This document shows positions 16,789 to 26,984 of a stretch of 64,000 nt of DNA, in pieces. Origin of the DNA: Maricaulis salignorans (GTDB lineage: Bacteria > Pseudomonadota > Alphaproteobacteria > Caulobacterales > Maricaulaceae); the NCBI RefSeq assembly GCF_900103475.1, contig NZ_FNHG01000002.1, forward strand, positions 248,001 through 312,000, written 5' to 3'. Under the pieces are notes generated by a model. That model was not told the DNA's origin and did not search any database. It saw nothing but the letters and a program-made list of their open reading frames with translations. The position numbers and the translations under genes are program-made. Position 1 is the first letter of the stretch; each line of letters starts with the position of its first letter.

Positions 16789-17955
16789 ATGAACACTGAA
16801 CCCGATCTTTCCAATCCGCTGACGCTGGCCCAGCGCCTGATCCGATGCCCCTCGGTGACCCCGGCCGATGCCGGGGCGCTGGATGTGGTGCAGCAGGCGC
16901 TGGAGAGCCTTGGCTTTACTTGCCGCCGTCTGCCCTTCGGCGAGATCGACAATCTCTATGCCCGCCGCGGCACCGCCTCGCCCTGTTTCATGTTTGCCGG
17001 CCATACCGATGTCGTGCCCTCGGGCAATGACGCCAAATGGACCCATCCACCCTTCGCCGCCGAGGCGATTGACGGGGTGTTGTGGGGCCGCGGCGCCGCT
17101 GACATGAAGGGTGCCATCGCGGCCATGGTCGCTTCCGTGCAGCGCCTGCTCACCGAGCAGGGCGAACCGGCCGGATCGATCGCCTTCCTGATCACCGGCG
17201 ATGAAGAGGGCATGGCGATCAATGGCACCAAGGCGGCGCTGGAACAGCTCGCTGCCGAGGGCGAGACCTTCAATCACTGCCTGGTCGGCGAACCCAGCAA
17301 TCCGACCATCATGGGCGAAACAATCAAATCAGGTCGCCGCGGCAGCCTCAATTGCCAGATATCCATCACGGGTCGCCAGGGCCATGTCGCCTATCCGGAA
17401 CGGGCCGAAAATCCCATTCCGCCCCTGTTGACCCTGCTTGGCCGCCTCACCGCGCGTGTGCTCGATGATGGTGCGGAGAATTTCCAGCGCTCGAATCTGG
17501 AAGTGACCAGTATTGATGTCGGTAATCCGACCACGAATGTGATTCCGGGTCATGCCGGGGCGCGTTTCAATATCCGTTTCAACATCGCCCATACCGGTGA
17601 TGAGCTGCGGCGCTGGATCGAGGCCGAGGCCGCGCTTGTCGCGCTGACCTTCGATGGTGAGGTCGCCTGCGATATCCATGTCACCGGAGAAGCTTTCCTG
17701 ACCCCGGCCGGTGAATTCACCACACTCTTGCAGGACGCCATCGAGGCGGAAACCGGGCGGCGCGCCGCGCTGACCACAGGCGGCGGCACCAGCGATGCCC
17801 GCTTCATCCACAAATACGGACCGGTCGCAGAATTCGGCCTGGTCGGCGCCAGCATGCACCAGATCGATGAATGCGTGCCCGTCGCCGATATCGAGACGCT
17901 GACGCGGATCTATACCCGCATCCTGGCCGCCTATTTCGCGGACACGCCGGCATGA
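16789..17955 (+). CDS. dapE: Succinyl-diaminopimelate desuccinylase
   Basis: Zinc peptidase-fold enzyme (M20) that removes succinate from N-succinyl-LL-diaminopimelate. It has 388 residues. Metal ligands are visible in FAGHTDVVPSG (H), GRGAADMKGAIA (D), TGDEEG (E pair) and GASMHQIDECV near the C-terminus. The dimerisation domain occupies the middle. Its stop overlaps the next gene as ATGA. Together with dapD and lysAC it covers the succinylase pathway; dapC is not in this window. Confidence 0.97.
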   Translation: MNTEPDLSNPLTLAQRLIRCPSVTPADAGALDVVQQALESLGFTCRRLPFGEIDNLYARRGTASPCFMFAGHTDVVPSGNDAKWTHPPFAAEAIDGVLWGRGAADMKGAIAAMVASVQRLLTEQGEPAGSIAFLITGDEEGMAINGTKAALEQLAAEGETFNHCLVGEPSNPTIMGETIKSGRRGSLNCQISITGRQGHVAYPERAENPIPPLLTLLGRLTARVLDDGAENFQRSNLEVTSIDVGNPTTNVIPGHAGARFNIRFNIAHTGDELRRWIEAEAALVALTFDGEVACDIHVTGEAFLTPAGEFTTLLQDAIEAETGRRAALTTGGGTSDARFIHKYGPVAEFGLVGASMHQIDECVPVADIETLTRIYTRILAAYFADTPA

Positions 17956-18533
17956 TGCGGCTGGTCGCCGAGGCCTGGCTGGCGCTGCAGGGCAGCTGGC
18001 GCATTCTCACCTTCAAGGAAGGCTGGGAGGCCAATTTCGACACCTCTATGGGCGGGCTTTGGCACTCCTTCGCGGCGGCAATCTTTGCCCTGCCTCTCGT
18101 CGCTCTGATCCTGCTCAGCGCCTGGCATGGCTCGGCGGGCGAACGCAGCTACGGGCTCGAGGACTTCCTCGTCTATTCCCTGTCCTGGGTCGTGTTTCCG
18201 CTGGCCGCCTCGATCGCAGCTCACATCGTCGGCGCCCGCGGGCGATGGGCCGCCTGGGTAGTGCTGCACAATTGGAGCTCAATCCTGCTCTTTGCGGTGC
18301 AGGCGAGCTTCTGGACGCTTTTTCTGGCCGGGCTGATCAATCTACAGGTCCTGGGTCTCCTGTCCGGCCTCTATGGCTATCTGCGGATCCTGGTGCACTG
18401 GCGCATCGCCTATATCGCACTGGGCACGCCGACGATCACATCGGCCGCGGCCTGCGCGGTTCCGATTCTGGCCGCGAAGATCATGGTGGTCCTGATCAGC
18501 CTCGCCATGACACCCGCAATCCCGGCGGGTTAG
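17952..18533 (+). CDS. Inner-membrane protein of unknown function
   Basis: A 193-residue hydrophobic protein with about five membrane segments, for example LWHSFAAAIFALPLVALILL, FLVYSLSWVVFPLAASIAA and ILLFAVQASFWTLFLAGL. The ATG at 17952 overlaps the dapE stop (ATGA). The upstream in-frame GTG at 17871 is deep inside dapE and is rejected. I do not recognise a named family. It is probably translated together with dapE and is convergent with truA. Confidence 0.8.
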   Translation: MMRLVAEAWLALQGSWRILTFKEGWEANFDTSMGGLWHSFAAAIFALPLVALILLSAWHGSAGERSYGLEDFLVYSLSWVVFPLAASIAAHIVGARGRWAAWVVLHNWSSILLFAVQASFWTLFLAGLINLQVLGLLSGLYGYLRILVHWRIAYIALGTPTITSAAACAVPILAAKIMVVLISLAMTPAIPAG

Positions 18534-18542
18534 GTGCCGGCT

Positions 18543-19286
18543 TCAGTCCGGATAGTCCACCGCCACCAGATAGAGCCCGTCCGACGGTGCCACCGGTCCG
18601 CAGCGCTTGCGATCCGCCGCATCAAGCGCCGCCTTGAAATCGCGCACCGACCATTTGCCGACACCGACCTCGACCAGGGATCCGACGAAGGAGCGCACCT
18701 GGCGGTGCAGGAATGAGCGGGCGCTACAGGTGACCTGCACTTCCTCGCCAATACGCGAAACGCGGATCTCGTCGAGCGTCTTGACCGGGCTTTCCGCCTG
18801 GCATTGCGCATCACGGAAGGTGGAAAAATCATGGCTGCCGACCAGCATCTGCGCCGCGGCATGCATGGCATCGCTGTCGAGTTGTTGCGGTACGCGCCAG
18901 ATCTGGCCCTTGTCGAGGGTCAGCGGCGCGCGGCGATCGATCAGACGGTAGAGATAATGCCGCTTGGTGGCCGAGAAGCGGGCATGAAATTCCTCCGTTA
19001 CCTTTTCCGCCTCCAGCACGGCAATCGGGTCAGGGCGGAGATGATGATTGAGGGCATCACGCACGCGGTCGCAACGCAGATCCTTGTCGAGATCGACATG
19101 CGCTACCTGCCCCAGCGCATGGACACCGCTATCGGTACGCCCGGCGCCCTGAACAATGACCGGCGCGCCATTCAGCGCCTCGACGGCGCGTTGCAGCGAG
19201 CCCTGCACGGAGGGCCCGTGGTCCTGCCATTGCCAGCCGTAAAACGGGGTGCCGTCATATTCCAGGGTGAGCTTGTAGCGCGGCAT
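18543..19286 (-). CDS. truA: tRNA pseudouridine(38-40) synthase
   Basis: Makes pseudouridine at positions 38-40 of the tRNA anticodon arm. It has 247 residues, a standard length. The N-terminus [18 protein letters not shown] and the catalytic aspartate in [14 protein letters not shown] (about residues 47-60) are diagnostic. [17 protein letters not shown] lies near 185-201. Its ATG overlaps the fmt stop by one base (TGATG), so fmt and truA are coupled. Confidence 0.97.
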   Translation of the reverse strand: MPRYKLTLEYDGTPFYGWQWQDHGPSVQGSLQRAVEALNGAPVIVQGAGRTDSGVHALGQVAHVDLDKDLRCDRVRDALNHHLRPDPIAVLEAEKVTEEFHARFSATKRHYLYRLIDRRAPLTLDKGQIWRVPQQLDSDAMHAAAQMLVGSHDFSTFRDAQCQAESPVKTLDEIRVSRIGEEVQVTCSARSFLHRQVRSFVGSLVEVGVGKWSVRDFKAALDAADRKRCGPVAPSDGLYLVAVDYPD

Positions 19287-20218
19287 CAGCCCAGCACCGT
19301 TCCGGCCGGCACCGCAGTGCCGCGCAGGAAGTCCTCCGCCTTCATTGCCCCCTTACCCTCGCGCTGCAGCCGCACCAGGCGCAGGGCACCGGCCCCGCAG
19401 GCGATCAACAGCTTGTCGTCGAGCGCCGTGCCGGGCGCACCCTCGCCGGCTTCGCTGGTCGCCATCAGGACCTTGACCCGGACAGGGCCTTTTTCGGTCG
19501 CCAACTCGAACCAGGCACCAGGGAAAGGCGAGAGACCGCGAATGTGGGGCGAGAGCTCGGCCGCCGGGCGCGTCCAGTCGATGCGGGCTTCTTCCGGGGT
19601 GATCTTGCTGGCGTAGGTGACGCCCTCTTGCGACTGCGGCACTGCCTGCAAGGAACCGCGTTCAAGCGCAGCCAGGGCGCGCGACCACATCAGGGCGCCG
19701 GTATCCATCAGCTTGTCATGCAGGCTGGCAGCCGTATCGGTATCGCTGATCGCCACGGTCTCGGAGAGCAGGATCGGCCCGGTATCGAGGCCGGCCTCCA
19801 TCTGCTGGATCTGCACGCCCGTCACCGTGTCTCCGGCCATCACAGCGCGCTGGACCGGTGCCGCGCCGCGCCAACGTGGCAACAGGGAGCCATGCAGGTT
19901 GAGGCAGCCCAGACGCGGCGCATCGAGCGCGCGCTGTGGCAGGATTTGTCCGAAGGCGACAACGATGGCGGCATCAAGGTCGAGCGACTCGAACGCCTCA
20001 AGCACCGCGTCATCCTTAAAGCTGACAGGGGTGGATACCGGAATTCCCAGGAGTTCAGCCAATTGATGGACCGGGGTTTTCTGTTCCGACTGGCCACGCC
20101 CGCGCTTGCGCGGCGGCTGGGTGTAGACCCGCACGATTTCGTGCCCTGCTGCGGCGATCTCGGCGAGTGAGCGAACGGCGAAGTCGGGCGTTCCCATGAA
20201 GGCGAGGCGGAGGGTCAT
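19286..20218 (-). CDS. fmt: Methionyl-tRNA formyltransferase
   Basis: Formylates initiator Met-tRNA using 10-formyl-THF. It has 310 residues. The N-terminus [18 protein letters not shown] and the catalytic region [21 protein letters not shown] (seen as [12 protein letters not shown], about residues 105-117) are typical. [18 protein letters not shown] follows. The usual partner gene def is not adjacent: it lies 2.1 kb away on the same strand, with three other genes in between. Confidence 0.97.
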   Translation of the reverse strand: MTLRLAFMGTPDFAVRSLAEIAAAGHEIVRVYTQPPRKRGRGQSEQKTPVHQLAELLGIPVSTPVSFKDDAVLEAFESLDLDAAIVVAFGQILPQRALDAPRLGCLNLHGSLLPRWRGAAPVQRAVMAGDTVTGVQIQQMEAGLDTGPILLSETVAISDTDTAASLHDKLMDTGALMWSRALAALERGSLQAVPQSQEGVTYASKITPEEARIDWTRPAAELSPHIRGLSPFPGAWFELATEKGPVRVKVLMATSEAGEGAPGTALDDKLLIACGAGALRLVRLQREGKGAMKAEDFLRGTAVPAGTVLG

Positions 20219-20304
20219 GCGCGAACGGGTCCCGTCAAAATCAATTGCATTCTTCCAGCTGTCTTAACTTTGTTATAGGTTGACCGCCAAGCAGGAGCGA
20301 CACC

Positions 20305-20673
20305 ATGACAAAACTATCCGGCATGCTCATCACCCTCGTTTCCGGACTCTTCGCGCTGAGCGCCTGCGCGACATCAGCGCCGACCGGCTCGCCGGAAGAT
20401 CCTCGGCAATCCGCCGGGATTGGCGGCATGTGCGGGGGAATGATGGGTATTGGCTGCACCGATAGCGGCGCCTATTGCCGCTATGAACCGGCCGCCCAGT
20501 GCGGTGCGGCCGATCAGAGCGGCATTTGCACGCCGCGGCCACAAGCCTGCACGCGCGAGTATCGGCCGGTTTGTGGTTGCGACGGCCAGACCTATGGCAA
20601 TGCCTGCACCGCGGCTGCGGCCGGCGTCAGCGTCATACGGGATGGCGCATGTGCGCCGTCAGAGGATGACTGA
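20305..20673 (+). CDS. Lipoprotein with Kazal-type protease-inhibitor domain
   Basis: A 122-residue exported lipoprotein. The signal peptide ends with the lipobox LSAC. A cysteine-rich middle (MCGGMMGIGC, YCRYEPAAQC) leads into a Kazal domain at about residues 82-117: CTREYRPVCGCDGQTYGN, then ACTAAAAGVSVIRDGAC. The CGCDGQTYGNAC core is the Kazal hallmark of serine-protease inhibitors. It would sit on the periplasmic or outer face of the envelope. It is divergent from fmt and part of a three-gene block separating fmt from def. Target proteases are unknown. Confidence 0.88.
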   Translation: MTKLSGMLITLVSGLFALSACATSAPTGSPEDPRQSAGIGGMCGGMMGIGCTDSGAYCRYEPAAQCGAADQSGICTPRPQACTREYRPVCGCDGQTYGNACTAAAAGVSVIRDGACAPSEDD

Positions 20674-20686
20674 TAATCGGGCCAGC

Positions 20687-20713
20687 GGGACATGCGCCGA
20701 AGGCACATGTCCC
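20687..20713. repeat. GGGACATG/CATGTCCC hairpin between convergent genes
   Basis: GGGACATG (20687-20694) and CATGTCCC (20706-20713) form a perfect 8-bp stem with an 11-base loop, just before the lipoprotein stop at 20721. The same arm sequences recur at 56031-56133. It could act as a terminator or be a REP-like element; no T-run follows. Confidence 0.6.
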
Positions 20714-20720
20714 TGAACGC

Positions 20721-21302
20721 TTACTCGAAACCCCAGGGGGCCGGCGGAACATCAACCGGACGGGTCATGTCGAAGCTAACTTCGAAATGGCGCTCCGGGC
20801 GGTCGAGGGCATAGGTCAATGCTGTATCGGTCAGCGCAATCGTCCAGACATTGGTGACGGAGACGGCAAGCCCCTCGCGCTCGAACAGGTCTTTCGAAAA
20901 CTGATCGGCGGGGAATTGGGCTCGCCCATTGGCCGGCGGCGTCACGGTCGAGCCGCCATACATGGTCACGGCATCATCGCTGCCGTCTTCATGACGGTGG
21001 TCATGCTGCAGGCGCAGACCATCGCCCTGGCGGCTGATGATCCAGGTGCGCGACCGGTTCTCGCCAACATGGAGCGGGATGCGGACTTCGTCATCGCTGC
21101 ACTGGCGGAAATGGATAGTCAGCACTTCCGACGCCCAGTCCGCATCGCGCGGGTCGTCGCTCGTGACGGCGCCCTCGAAGGCCTGGCCGCAGTATTGCGA
21201 CAGCGCGGCCAGCATATCGTCGCTCGCTGGCGCTGATTGCGGTGCGGAACAGGCTGCGAGGCTTATCAGGCCGAGCGCGGCACTGGCATGGATCAGTTTC
21301 AT
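20721..21302 (-). CDS. Hypothetical lipoprotein
   Basis: A 193-residue predicted lipoprotein with signal MKLIHASAALGLISLAAC (lipobox LAAC). The mature part contains a conserved-looking stretch LQHDHRHEDGSDD, followed by VTMYGGSTV near residues 98-120. The C-terminal ERHFEVSFDMTRPV looks like a beta strand. I do not recognise a named family. It is convergent with the Kazal lipoprotein gene and divergent from pirin, within the block that separates fmt from def. Confidence 0.78.
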   Translation of the reverse strand: MKLIHASAALGLISLAACSAPQSAPASDDMLAALSQYCGQAFEGAVTSDDPRDADWASEVLTIHFRQCSDDEVRIPLHVGENRSRTWIISRQGDGLRLQHDHRHEDGSDDAVTMYGGSTVTPPANGRAQFPADQFSKDLFEREGLAVSVTNVWTIALTDTALTYALDRPERHFEVSFDMTRPVDVPPAPWGFE

Positions 21303-21468
21303 GATGGCAATCCCCTTGAAATCAATCGGCGACGATCCCGCACCTGTCCGACGGGGTCAAGCAACAAGCGACCCTGTCCACAGAGGAAAGAATGCTTTTC
21401 GCGCCCGCGGCTGGTCTCTCCCCGGCAAGGACCTATTTTAGGGGCAGGAAAGCCCGCAGGAGCGCTTC

Positions 21469-22317
21469 ATGAATACGACCACCCAGACCAAAACCCGCCG
21501 CATCAGCCAGGTCTCTCGCGGTCTGCCAACCTCCGACGGGGCCGGCGTCAAACTCACGCGCATGCTCGGCCATCAGGGGCTGAATTATCTCGACCCCTTT
21601 CTGATGCTCGACCAGTTCCGCTCCGATAACCGCGATGACTATATCGCCGGCTTCCCCAGCCATCCCCATCGCGGATTCGAGACCGTCACCATCATGCTCG
21701 ATGGCCGGATGCGCCATGGCGACAACAAGGGCCATAAGGGTGTCATCAGTGCCGGCGGCATCCAGTGGATGACCGCCGGGCGCGGCATCGTCCATTCCGA
21801 AATGCCCGAACAGGAAGAGGGGCGCATGTGGGGCTTCCAGCTCTGGGTCAATCTTCCGGCCAGGCAGAAGATGACGGCGCCGCGATACCAGGAAATCTCC
21901 GCTGAGCAGATCCCGGTCGAGGATCGTGAGGGCGGTGCGGTGCGCGTTCTCGCCGGCAGCAGTGCCAGTGGCACGACGGGCCCGGTCGAACAAATCGCCA
22001 CAAGGCCACTCCTGCTCGACGTCACGCTTGAGCCAGGTGCCACATTCACAGAGGCCGTGCCGGCCGGGCATACGGTCTTTATCTCCGTCTATAGGGGCGA
22101 GGTGTCCGCCGGGCGGGAAATCGTCAAGGATCCCGACCTCGCCGTCCTGACCGATGGTGATGGCGTGGAACTCAAAGCGGGCGCCAAGGGCGCAAGCTTC
22201 CTGCTGGTTGCCGGCCAACCGCTCAATGAGCCGGTCGCGCGCTATGGCCCCTTCGTGATGAACACCCAGGCGGAACTGCAGCAGGCGGTCGCGGATTTCC
22301 AGGGTGGCCGGTTTTAG
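21469..22317 (+). CDS. Pirin family protein
   Basis: A 282-residue bicupin of the pirin family. The N-terminal cupin has the metal site [16 protein letters not shown] (about residues 62-77), and [16 protein letters not shown] near 95-110 is a second family signature. The C-terminal pirin_C domain covers about 170-275 and includes [17 protein letters not shown]. Some bacterial pirins are quercetinases and others regulate pyruvate dehydrogenase; the role here is not determinable. Its stop is shared with the convergent def gene (TTAG, 22314-22317). Confidence 0.93.
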   Translation: MNTTTQTKTRRISQVSRGLPTSDGAGVKLTRMLGHQGLNYLDPFLMLDQFRSDNRDDYIAGFPSHPHRGFETVTIMLDGRMRHGDNKGHKGVISAGGIQWMTAGRGIVHSEMPEQEEGRMWGFQLWVNLPARQKMTAPRYQEISAEQIPVEDREGGAVRVLAGSSASGTTGPVEQIATRPLLLDVTLEPGATFTEAVPAGHTVFISVYRGEVSAGREIVKDPDLAVLTDGDGVELKAGAKGASFLLVAGQPLNEPVARYGPFVMNTQAELQQAVADFQGGRF

Positions 22318-22841
22318 GCCGCGTCTTCGCGGGCCTTGTCTTTTTCGAGCTTCTTGACGCGGGCCACGGCGCGCTGGCGCTTCAGGCGCGAGAGATAGTC
22401 GATGAAGAGGATGCCCTCAAGATGATCCATCTCGTGCTGGATACAGACCGCAAACATGCCCTCGGCAATCTCTTCGCGGGGCTGACCGTCATAATCGAGA
22501 TATTCGATCTTGATCCGGTCCGGGCGCTCGACCTCGTCGAACACGGTCGGAACGGACAGACAGCCTTCTTCATAAGGCTGTAGCGTGTCGGACGGGTCGG
22601 ACAGGACCGGATTGACGAAATAGCGCGGCTGCGGCGGTTCGTCGGCCTTGGCCAGATCCATCACGATGACGCGTTTGGGCTCACCGACCTGGATTGCGGC
22701 CAGACCGATACCATCGGCGGCATACATGCTCTGCAGCATGTCATCCATCAATTCGCGCAAGTCGTCATCCACCCGCTCGACGGGTTTGGACACCAGTTTC
22801 AGGCGCGGATCGGGAACGGTGATGATTTCTCTGACAGCCAT
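22314..22841 (-). CDS. def: Peptide deformylase
   Basis: Removes the N-formyl group from nascent proteins. It has 175 residues and all three family motifs: [10 protein letters not shown] (about residues 44-53), EGCLSVP (near 92-98, with the metal cysteine) and QHEMDHLEG (near 134-142, metal histidines and catalytic glutamate). The C-terminal tail is rich in lysine and arginine. It is separated from fmt by three genes, and its stop overlaps the convergent pirin stop. Confidence 0.97.
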   Translation of the reverse strand: MAVREIITVPDPRLKLVSKPVERVDDDLRELMDDMLQSMYAADGIGLAAIQVGEPKRVIVMDLAKADEPPQPRYFVNPVLSDPSDTLQPYEEGCLSVPTVFDEVERPDRIKIEYLDYDGQPREEIAEGMFAVCIQHEMDHLEGILFIDYLSRLKRQRAVARVKKLEKDKAREDAA

Positions 22842-22888
22842 GCGCTCTAGATAGGACGTGCCGGTTAGCGAATCAAGAATTGGACACT

Positions 22889-24319
22889 TCAGTCAGCCGC
22901 GTCCGGGCCGGTGAGCGCAGGACGTGCCGCACTTTCCTCCTCGGTGTCGAGGCCCGCCGCTTCGAGATAATCATCGGGCAGGGATTTCTTGGTGCCGGCG
23001 CCGAGCTGTTTGAGCATTTCGGTCTGGCGAACGAGATTGCCGCGCCCCTCGGACAGCTTGCCCTTGGCATCGTGCCAGGCCGTCTTGGCCGCATCGATGC
23101 GCTGACCGACCTTTTCCAGATCGCCGATAAAGCCCTCGAACTTGTCGTAGAGCGAGCCGGCGCGGCTGGCGATTTCGCGGGCATTCTGGTTCTGCCGGTC
23201 GATGGTCCACAGATTGTGCACGGTGCGCATCGCCATCATCAGCGTCGTCGGCGTCGCGATCATGACATTGCGCTCGCCCGCGAAGATCGAGATTTCCGGA
23301 TCATTCTGCAACGCCAGCGAGGCGGCACCTTCGAGCGGGATGAACATCAGCGTGAAATCGACGCCTTCGTAGAATTGGGCATAGTCCTTGTCGCCCAGCG
23401 CCTTGATGTGCGTGCGCACTGAATTGATATGTTGTTTCAGCGCCACGCCGCGCGCGTCCTCGTCCTCCGCATTCACGCAACGCTCGAAGGCGGTCAGGCT
23501 GACCTTTGAATCGATCACCAGGCGTTGCTTGCCCGGCATTTCGACCACGACATCGGGCCGGCGGCGGGCACCGTCATCGGTGGTCTCGCTCTGCTGGGTG
23601 AAGAATTCCTGACCCTCGCGCAAGCCGGCGCGCTCCAGGATCGTCGCCAGCACCATCTCGCCCCAATCGCCCTGCACCTTGCCCGAGGAACGCAGCGCAT
23701 TGACCAGCCCCTTGGCGTCGTCGGACATCTGGCGCGCATCCGAGTGGAGGGTCTGGATCAGGGTCTTGATTTCGGTAGTCTGACCCATGCGCTTTTCAGC
23801 ATCATCAATCACCCGTTTCTGGAAGCCGTCGAGCTGTTCCCGCAAGGGCTTGAGCAAGACCTGCAGGCCTTCGGCGCCCTGCTTGTTCATCTCCGCGCCG
23901 CTGGTCTTGAGAATTTCGGCTGCGGTCGACTTGAAGGTCTCGGTCAATTTCTCGCGGGCTTTTTCGAGCTCGGCGAGTTTTTCGTCATGATGGCGGATGG
24001 CGGCGTCGTGTTCAGCGCGCAGGCTGGCGAACTGGGTGTCCAGCTTCCCCTTCTCGGTCTCGACTGCCTCGAGCTTTTCGCGCAAACGGTCACGCTCCTC
24101 GACTGCGGTCTCGATGCGCGCAAGTGCCTGGCGGGCTTCTGACAGCGCCGCGGACTGGCGATCCGCCTCGCTGCGCAACTCGTCGCGTTCGAGCTTCAGC
24201 TCCTCGACCTGCGCCGCCGCTACAGCGCCGCTCTCGGCCGGCTTGCGCACCAGAATGACAACCAGAAGCACGAGCACGATGCCCAGCCCGGCGAGCAAAA
24301 GAAGAGAGGCGATATCCAT
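22889..24319 (-). CDS. rmuC: DNA recombination protein RmuC
   Basis: A 476-residue RmuC family protein, a nuclease-fold protein that limits DNA inversions and rearrangements. An N-terminal membrane helix ([20 protein letters not shown]) is followed by a long coiled coil to about residue 180. The RmuC domain includes [37 protein letters not shown] and [12 protein letters not shown]. The start at 24319 ([11 protein letters not shown]) places the helix at the N-terminus; a longer frame from 24391 adds an unlikely extension. It lies upstream of def by 47 bases on the same strand. Confidence 0.93.
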   Translation of the reverse strand: MDIASLLLLAGLGIVLVLLVVILVRKPAESGAVAAAQVEELKLERDELRSEADRQSAALSEARQALARIETAVEERDRLREKLEAVETEKGKLDTQFASLRAEHDAAIRHHDEKLAELEKAREKLTETFKSTAAEILKTSGAEMNKQGAEGLQVLLKPLREQLDGFQKRVIDDAEKRMGQTTEIKTLIQTLHSDARQMSDDAKGLVNALRSSGKVQGDWGEMVLATILERAGLREGQEFFTQQSETTDDGARRRPDVVVEMPGKQRLVIDSKVSLTAFERCVNAEDEDARGVALKQHINSVRTHIKALGDKDYAQFYEGVDFTLMFIPLEGAASLALQNDPEISIFAGERNVMIATPTTLMMAMRTVHNLWTIDRQNQNAREIASRAGSLYDKFEGFIGDLEKVGQRIDAAKTAWHDAKGKLSEGRGNLVRQTEMLKQLGAGTKKSLPDDYLEAAGLDTEEESAARPALTGPDAAD

Positions 24320-24454
24320 GACGTCGATCCGAATCTGATTGATGAGCTGAAGCCTAGCACAATGGGCAGGACAAAAGCTGTCGCCTGCCATTAGGCGGGA
24401 TCAATCCGGCCCGCAACTTGCTTCTCCCCTCACAAGCGAAACCGGGGAAGCTGA

Positions 24455-25573
24455 ATGCACGTGAGAATCGTTTCAATCGGGGACATTGACGAAGCGATGG
24501 TCTCGCGCTGGAACGCTTGGGTTTCTCCCGGCGGCCGGCTTGTCAGCCCTTATCTGAGATTTGAATTCACCCGCTGCATCGCGAGCGTGCGCGATGATGT
24601 CCGGATTGCCATCTTCGAGGATGCCGGCGAAATTATCGGCTTCTTCCCGCATCATGCGGCCCGCGAGGGCGTCGTCCGGCCGATCGGCGCGCCAATGAGT
24701 GATTATCAGGGCGTTATCGCTGCCCCGGGCCGGAGGTTTGATCTCAGGGCCGTACTCGGGACTGCCCGCGGTTCGGCGCTTGTTTTCGACAACTGGTATG
24801 GCCCGCTCGCGGATCAGGCATCGCAAATGCGCGACATCGACGGCTCGACCATTGTCGATCTCGCTGGTGGTGCCGACGCCTATTTCGCGGCGCGTAAGAC
24901 GGAATTTCCATCACACTTCCGCAAAACGGCACGCCTGCAACGCAATGCCGAACGGGATCACGGACCAGTGCGGGTGCAATTGGGTGATCCCGACGGCCGC
25001 CTGTTCGACGCGCTGTGCACCTGGAAACAGACCCAGTACCGCGCGACCGGCAAGCTCGACGTGTTCGCGATTGACTGGGTGCAGGCCGCGCTGAGCGATC
25101 TGCGGCAGGGCGAAGGCTCGGAATTTGGCGGCATGACTGCGGCGCTCTGGTTCGGCGACCGGCTGGCCGCAGTCGAATTCGGACTGGTTGCGGGCGAAGT
25201 CTACCACTCCTGGTTCCCCGCCTATGACCCGGAACTGGCGAAGTATTCACCCGGCTTGCTGCTGATGCAGGGTATTTTCAGACAGGCCGGCGAACGCGGC
25301 ATTGAACGCGTCGACCTGGGCGCGGGCAGCGCCCACTACAAGACGTATTACCGCAGCTATGACGTCCCGCTCGGGCAGGGACGGGTGCTCGGTCGCGGGC
25401 TCGCGGCGCTGGGTATCCGCAGCTGGGAAATGACGGAATTGGCAGCGCGTATCATGCCGGGCAAGCTGGGTGAAATCCCGGCCCGCCTGCGCCGCCGCTG
25501 GGCCCAGGCCTCGGCCTTCGAGTCCGGCTTGCCGCCGCGCCTGGCCAGCATGGCCCGCGCCCTGACGCTCTAG
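24455..25573 (+). CDS. GNAT-fold protein of the CelD/BcsL (FemAB-like) family
   Basis: A 372-residue cytosolic protein. The centre shows the acetyltransferase-fold features of this family: FPSHFRKTARLQRNAERDHG near residues 150-170, KQTQYRATGKLDVF near 193-206, and YHSWFPAYDPELAKYSPGLL near 250-269. GIERVDLGAGSAHYKTYY near 282-299 follows. Relatives are found in polysaccharide or envelope biosynthesis clusters, though the actual acyl acceptor is unknown. No sugar genes flank it here. It shares a CTAG stop with the convergent VUT gene. Confidence 0.83.
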   Translation: MHVRIVSIGDIDEAMVSRWNAWVSPGGRLVSPYLRFEFTRCIASVRDDVRIAIFEDAGEIIGFFPHHAAREGVVRPIGAPMSDYQGVIAAPGRRFDLRAVLGTARGSALVFDNWYGPLADQASQMRDIDGSTIVDLAGGADAYFAARKTEFPSHFRKTARLQRNAERDHGPVRVQLGDPDGRLFDALCTWKQTQYRATGKLDVFAIDWVQAALSDLRQGEGSEFGGMTAALWFGDRLAAVEFGLVAGEVYHSWFPAYDPELAKYSPGLLLMQGIFRQAGERGIERVDLGAGSAHYKTYYRSYDVPLGQGRVLGRGLAALGIRSWEMTELAARIMPGKLGEIPARLRRRWAQASAFESGLPPRLASMARALTL

Positions 25574-26292
25574 CCACGCAAGTCGAGCAAGCGCCGGCCT
25601 TCCGCGAAATTGCGGATCAGATAGATGGCGGGCGTATCGAAAGCGGCCACCAGGATCTTGATAATGACCTGACCCAGGATCAGGCTGCCGATCGCGGCCA
25701 GCGGGACGGTGCCCAGGAATCCAGCGCTGATGAAGATGATACTGTTGAGTATCTGCGAGGCGATGGTCGAGATATTATTGCGGAACCAGAGCCGGTTCTT
25801 GCCGGCGTCACGCTTCTGGAAATAGTGGAAGATCAGAACATCGACGCTCGCACTGATGCCAAAGGCGAGCATGCCCGCGATATTGAGCCGGTTGCCAGCC
25901 TGAAACACTGAAACGAAGGCCGCCTGGCGTTCCTCGGTCCAGCCTTCGGTGGGGGAGATGAACGGGAAGACCTGCTCGGCGTAGAGCGCATACAGGATCA
26001 AAACCATCATCAGCAGTCGCATCACCATGCCGACCAGCACGACGCACAGCGCATAGTTGCGGCCCCAGATTTCGCTGATCGCGTCGGTCGCCAGATAGGT
26101 GAGACCGAAGGCTATCGTCCCCGCCGGAACCAGAACCGTCAGACCACCAATATGGAATTGTTCAAGCTTGACCGAGGTCAGTGCTGCGATGACCAGGGAG
26201 ACCATGAAAAGGCCGATGCAGAAGAACAGCGTCATCGTCTTGCGCGTCAGCCGAACGTCCAGGTGCAGGCTTTGCTCTGATTGATCGTCCAT
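25570..26292 (-). CDS. VUT family queuosine-precursor transporter (YhhQ-like)
   Basis: A 240-residue membrane protein with about six helices. Diagnostic features are FGLTYLATDAISEIWGRNYA near residues 60-79 and the region QILNSIIFISAGFLGTVPL near 187-205. E. coli YhhQ imports preQ0/preQ1 for queuosine synthesis. The ATG at 26292 follows AAGGAGG by about 12 bases; an upstream extension to 26556 overlaps recR and reads as an alternative frame of it. It shares its stop with the GNAT-fold gene. Confidence 0.9.
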   Translation of the reverse strand: MDDQSEQSLHLDVRLTRKTMTLFFCIGLFMVSLVIAALTSVKLEQFHIGGLTVLVPAGTIAFGLTYLATDAISEIWGRNYALCVVLVGMVMRLLMMVLILYALYAEQVFPFISPTEGWTEERQAAFVSVFQAGNRLNIAGMLAFGISASVDVLIFHYFQKRDAGKNRLWFRNNISTIASQILNSIIFISAGFLGTVPLAAIGSLILGQVIIKILVAAFDTPAIYLIRNFAEGRRLLDLRG

Positions 26293-26359
26293 TGCCGGTC
26301 GCCCCCTCCTTGGTTGGTGAGCCGACAATAGAGCGATTTGCCCGGCTGAACAGGGCTCG

Positions 26360-26965
26360 CTAGACCGCCGCCCGGCTGCGGAACGCCGCCGCCAGCGTGC
26401 CGTCATCGAGATAGTCGAGCTCACCGCCCACCGGAACGCCGCGCGCGAGCGAAGTGACCGAGACTCCGGTCGGGGCCAGCTTGTCGGCGAGATAGTGCGC
26501 CGTCGTCTGGCCATCGACCGTGGCATTGAGGGCCAGTACGATTTCGACAATCTCATCGCGCGCGGCGCGTTCGATCAGTTTGGCGATGTTGAGATCGTCG
26601 GGGCGCACGCCATCGAGGGCCGACAACACGCCGCCGAGCACGTGATAGCGCCCCTTGAAAGCGCCGGCACGTTCGAGCGCCCACAGATCGCCCACCGTCT
26701 CGACCACGCAGAGCGCCGCCGGTTGACGGCCCGGCGAGGCGCAGACCGCGCAGGGATTGGTGACGTCGAGATTACCGCATTCGCTGCAGGCACCGATCTT
26801 GTCCGCGGCATCACCCAGCGCTTCGGCAAGCGGGCGCATCAGGCTGTCGCGCTTGCCGAGCAGATGCAGGGCCGCACGCCTTGCCGAGCGCGGGCCCAGG
26901 CCCGGCAATTTTGCGAGCAACGCCATCAGGCGTTCGATTTCAGGTCCGGCAGAGGCGGTGCGCAT
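26360..26965 (-). CDS. recR: Recombination mediator RecR
   Basis: Acts with RecF/RecO in recombinational repair of gaps. It has 201 residues. Order: helix-hairpin-helix ([20 protein letters not shown]), a C4 zinc finger ([16 protein letters not shown]) at about 57-72, Toprim ([15 protein letters not shown] near 83-97), and Walker-like C-terminus ([20 protein letters not shown]). It follows ebfC by 19 bases in the conserved order dnaX-ebfC-recR. Confidence 0.97.
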   Translation of the reverse strand: MRTASAGPEIERLMALLAKLPGLGPRSARRAALHLLGKRDSLMRPLAEALGDAADKIGACSECGNLDVTNPCAVCASPGRQPAALCVVETVGDLWALERAGAFKGRYHVLGGVLSALDGVRPDDLNIAKLIERAARDEIVEIVLALNATVDGQTTAHYLADKLAPTGVSVTSLARGVPVGGELDYLDDGTLAAAFRSRAAV

Positions 26966-26984
26966 CAGGTCAGTTCCAGTTCGC

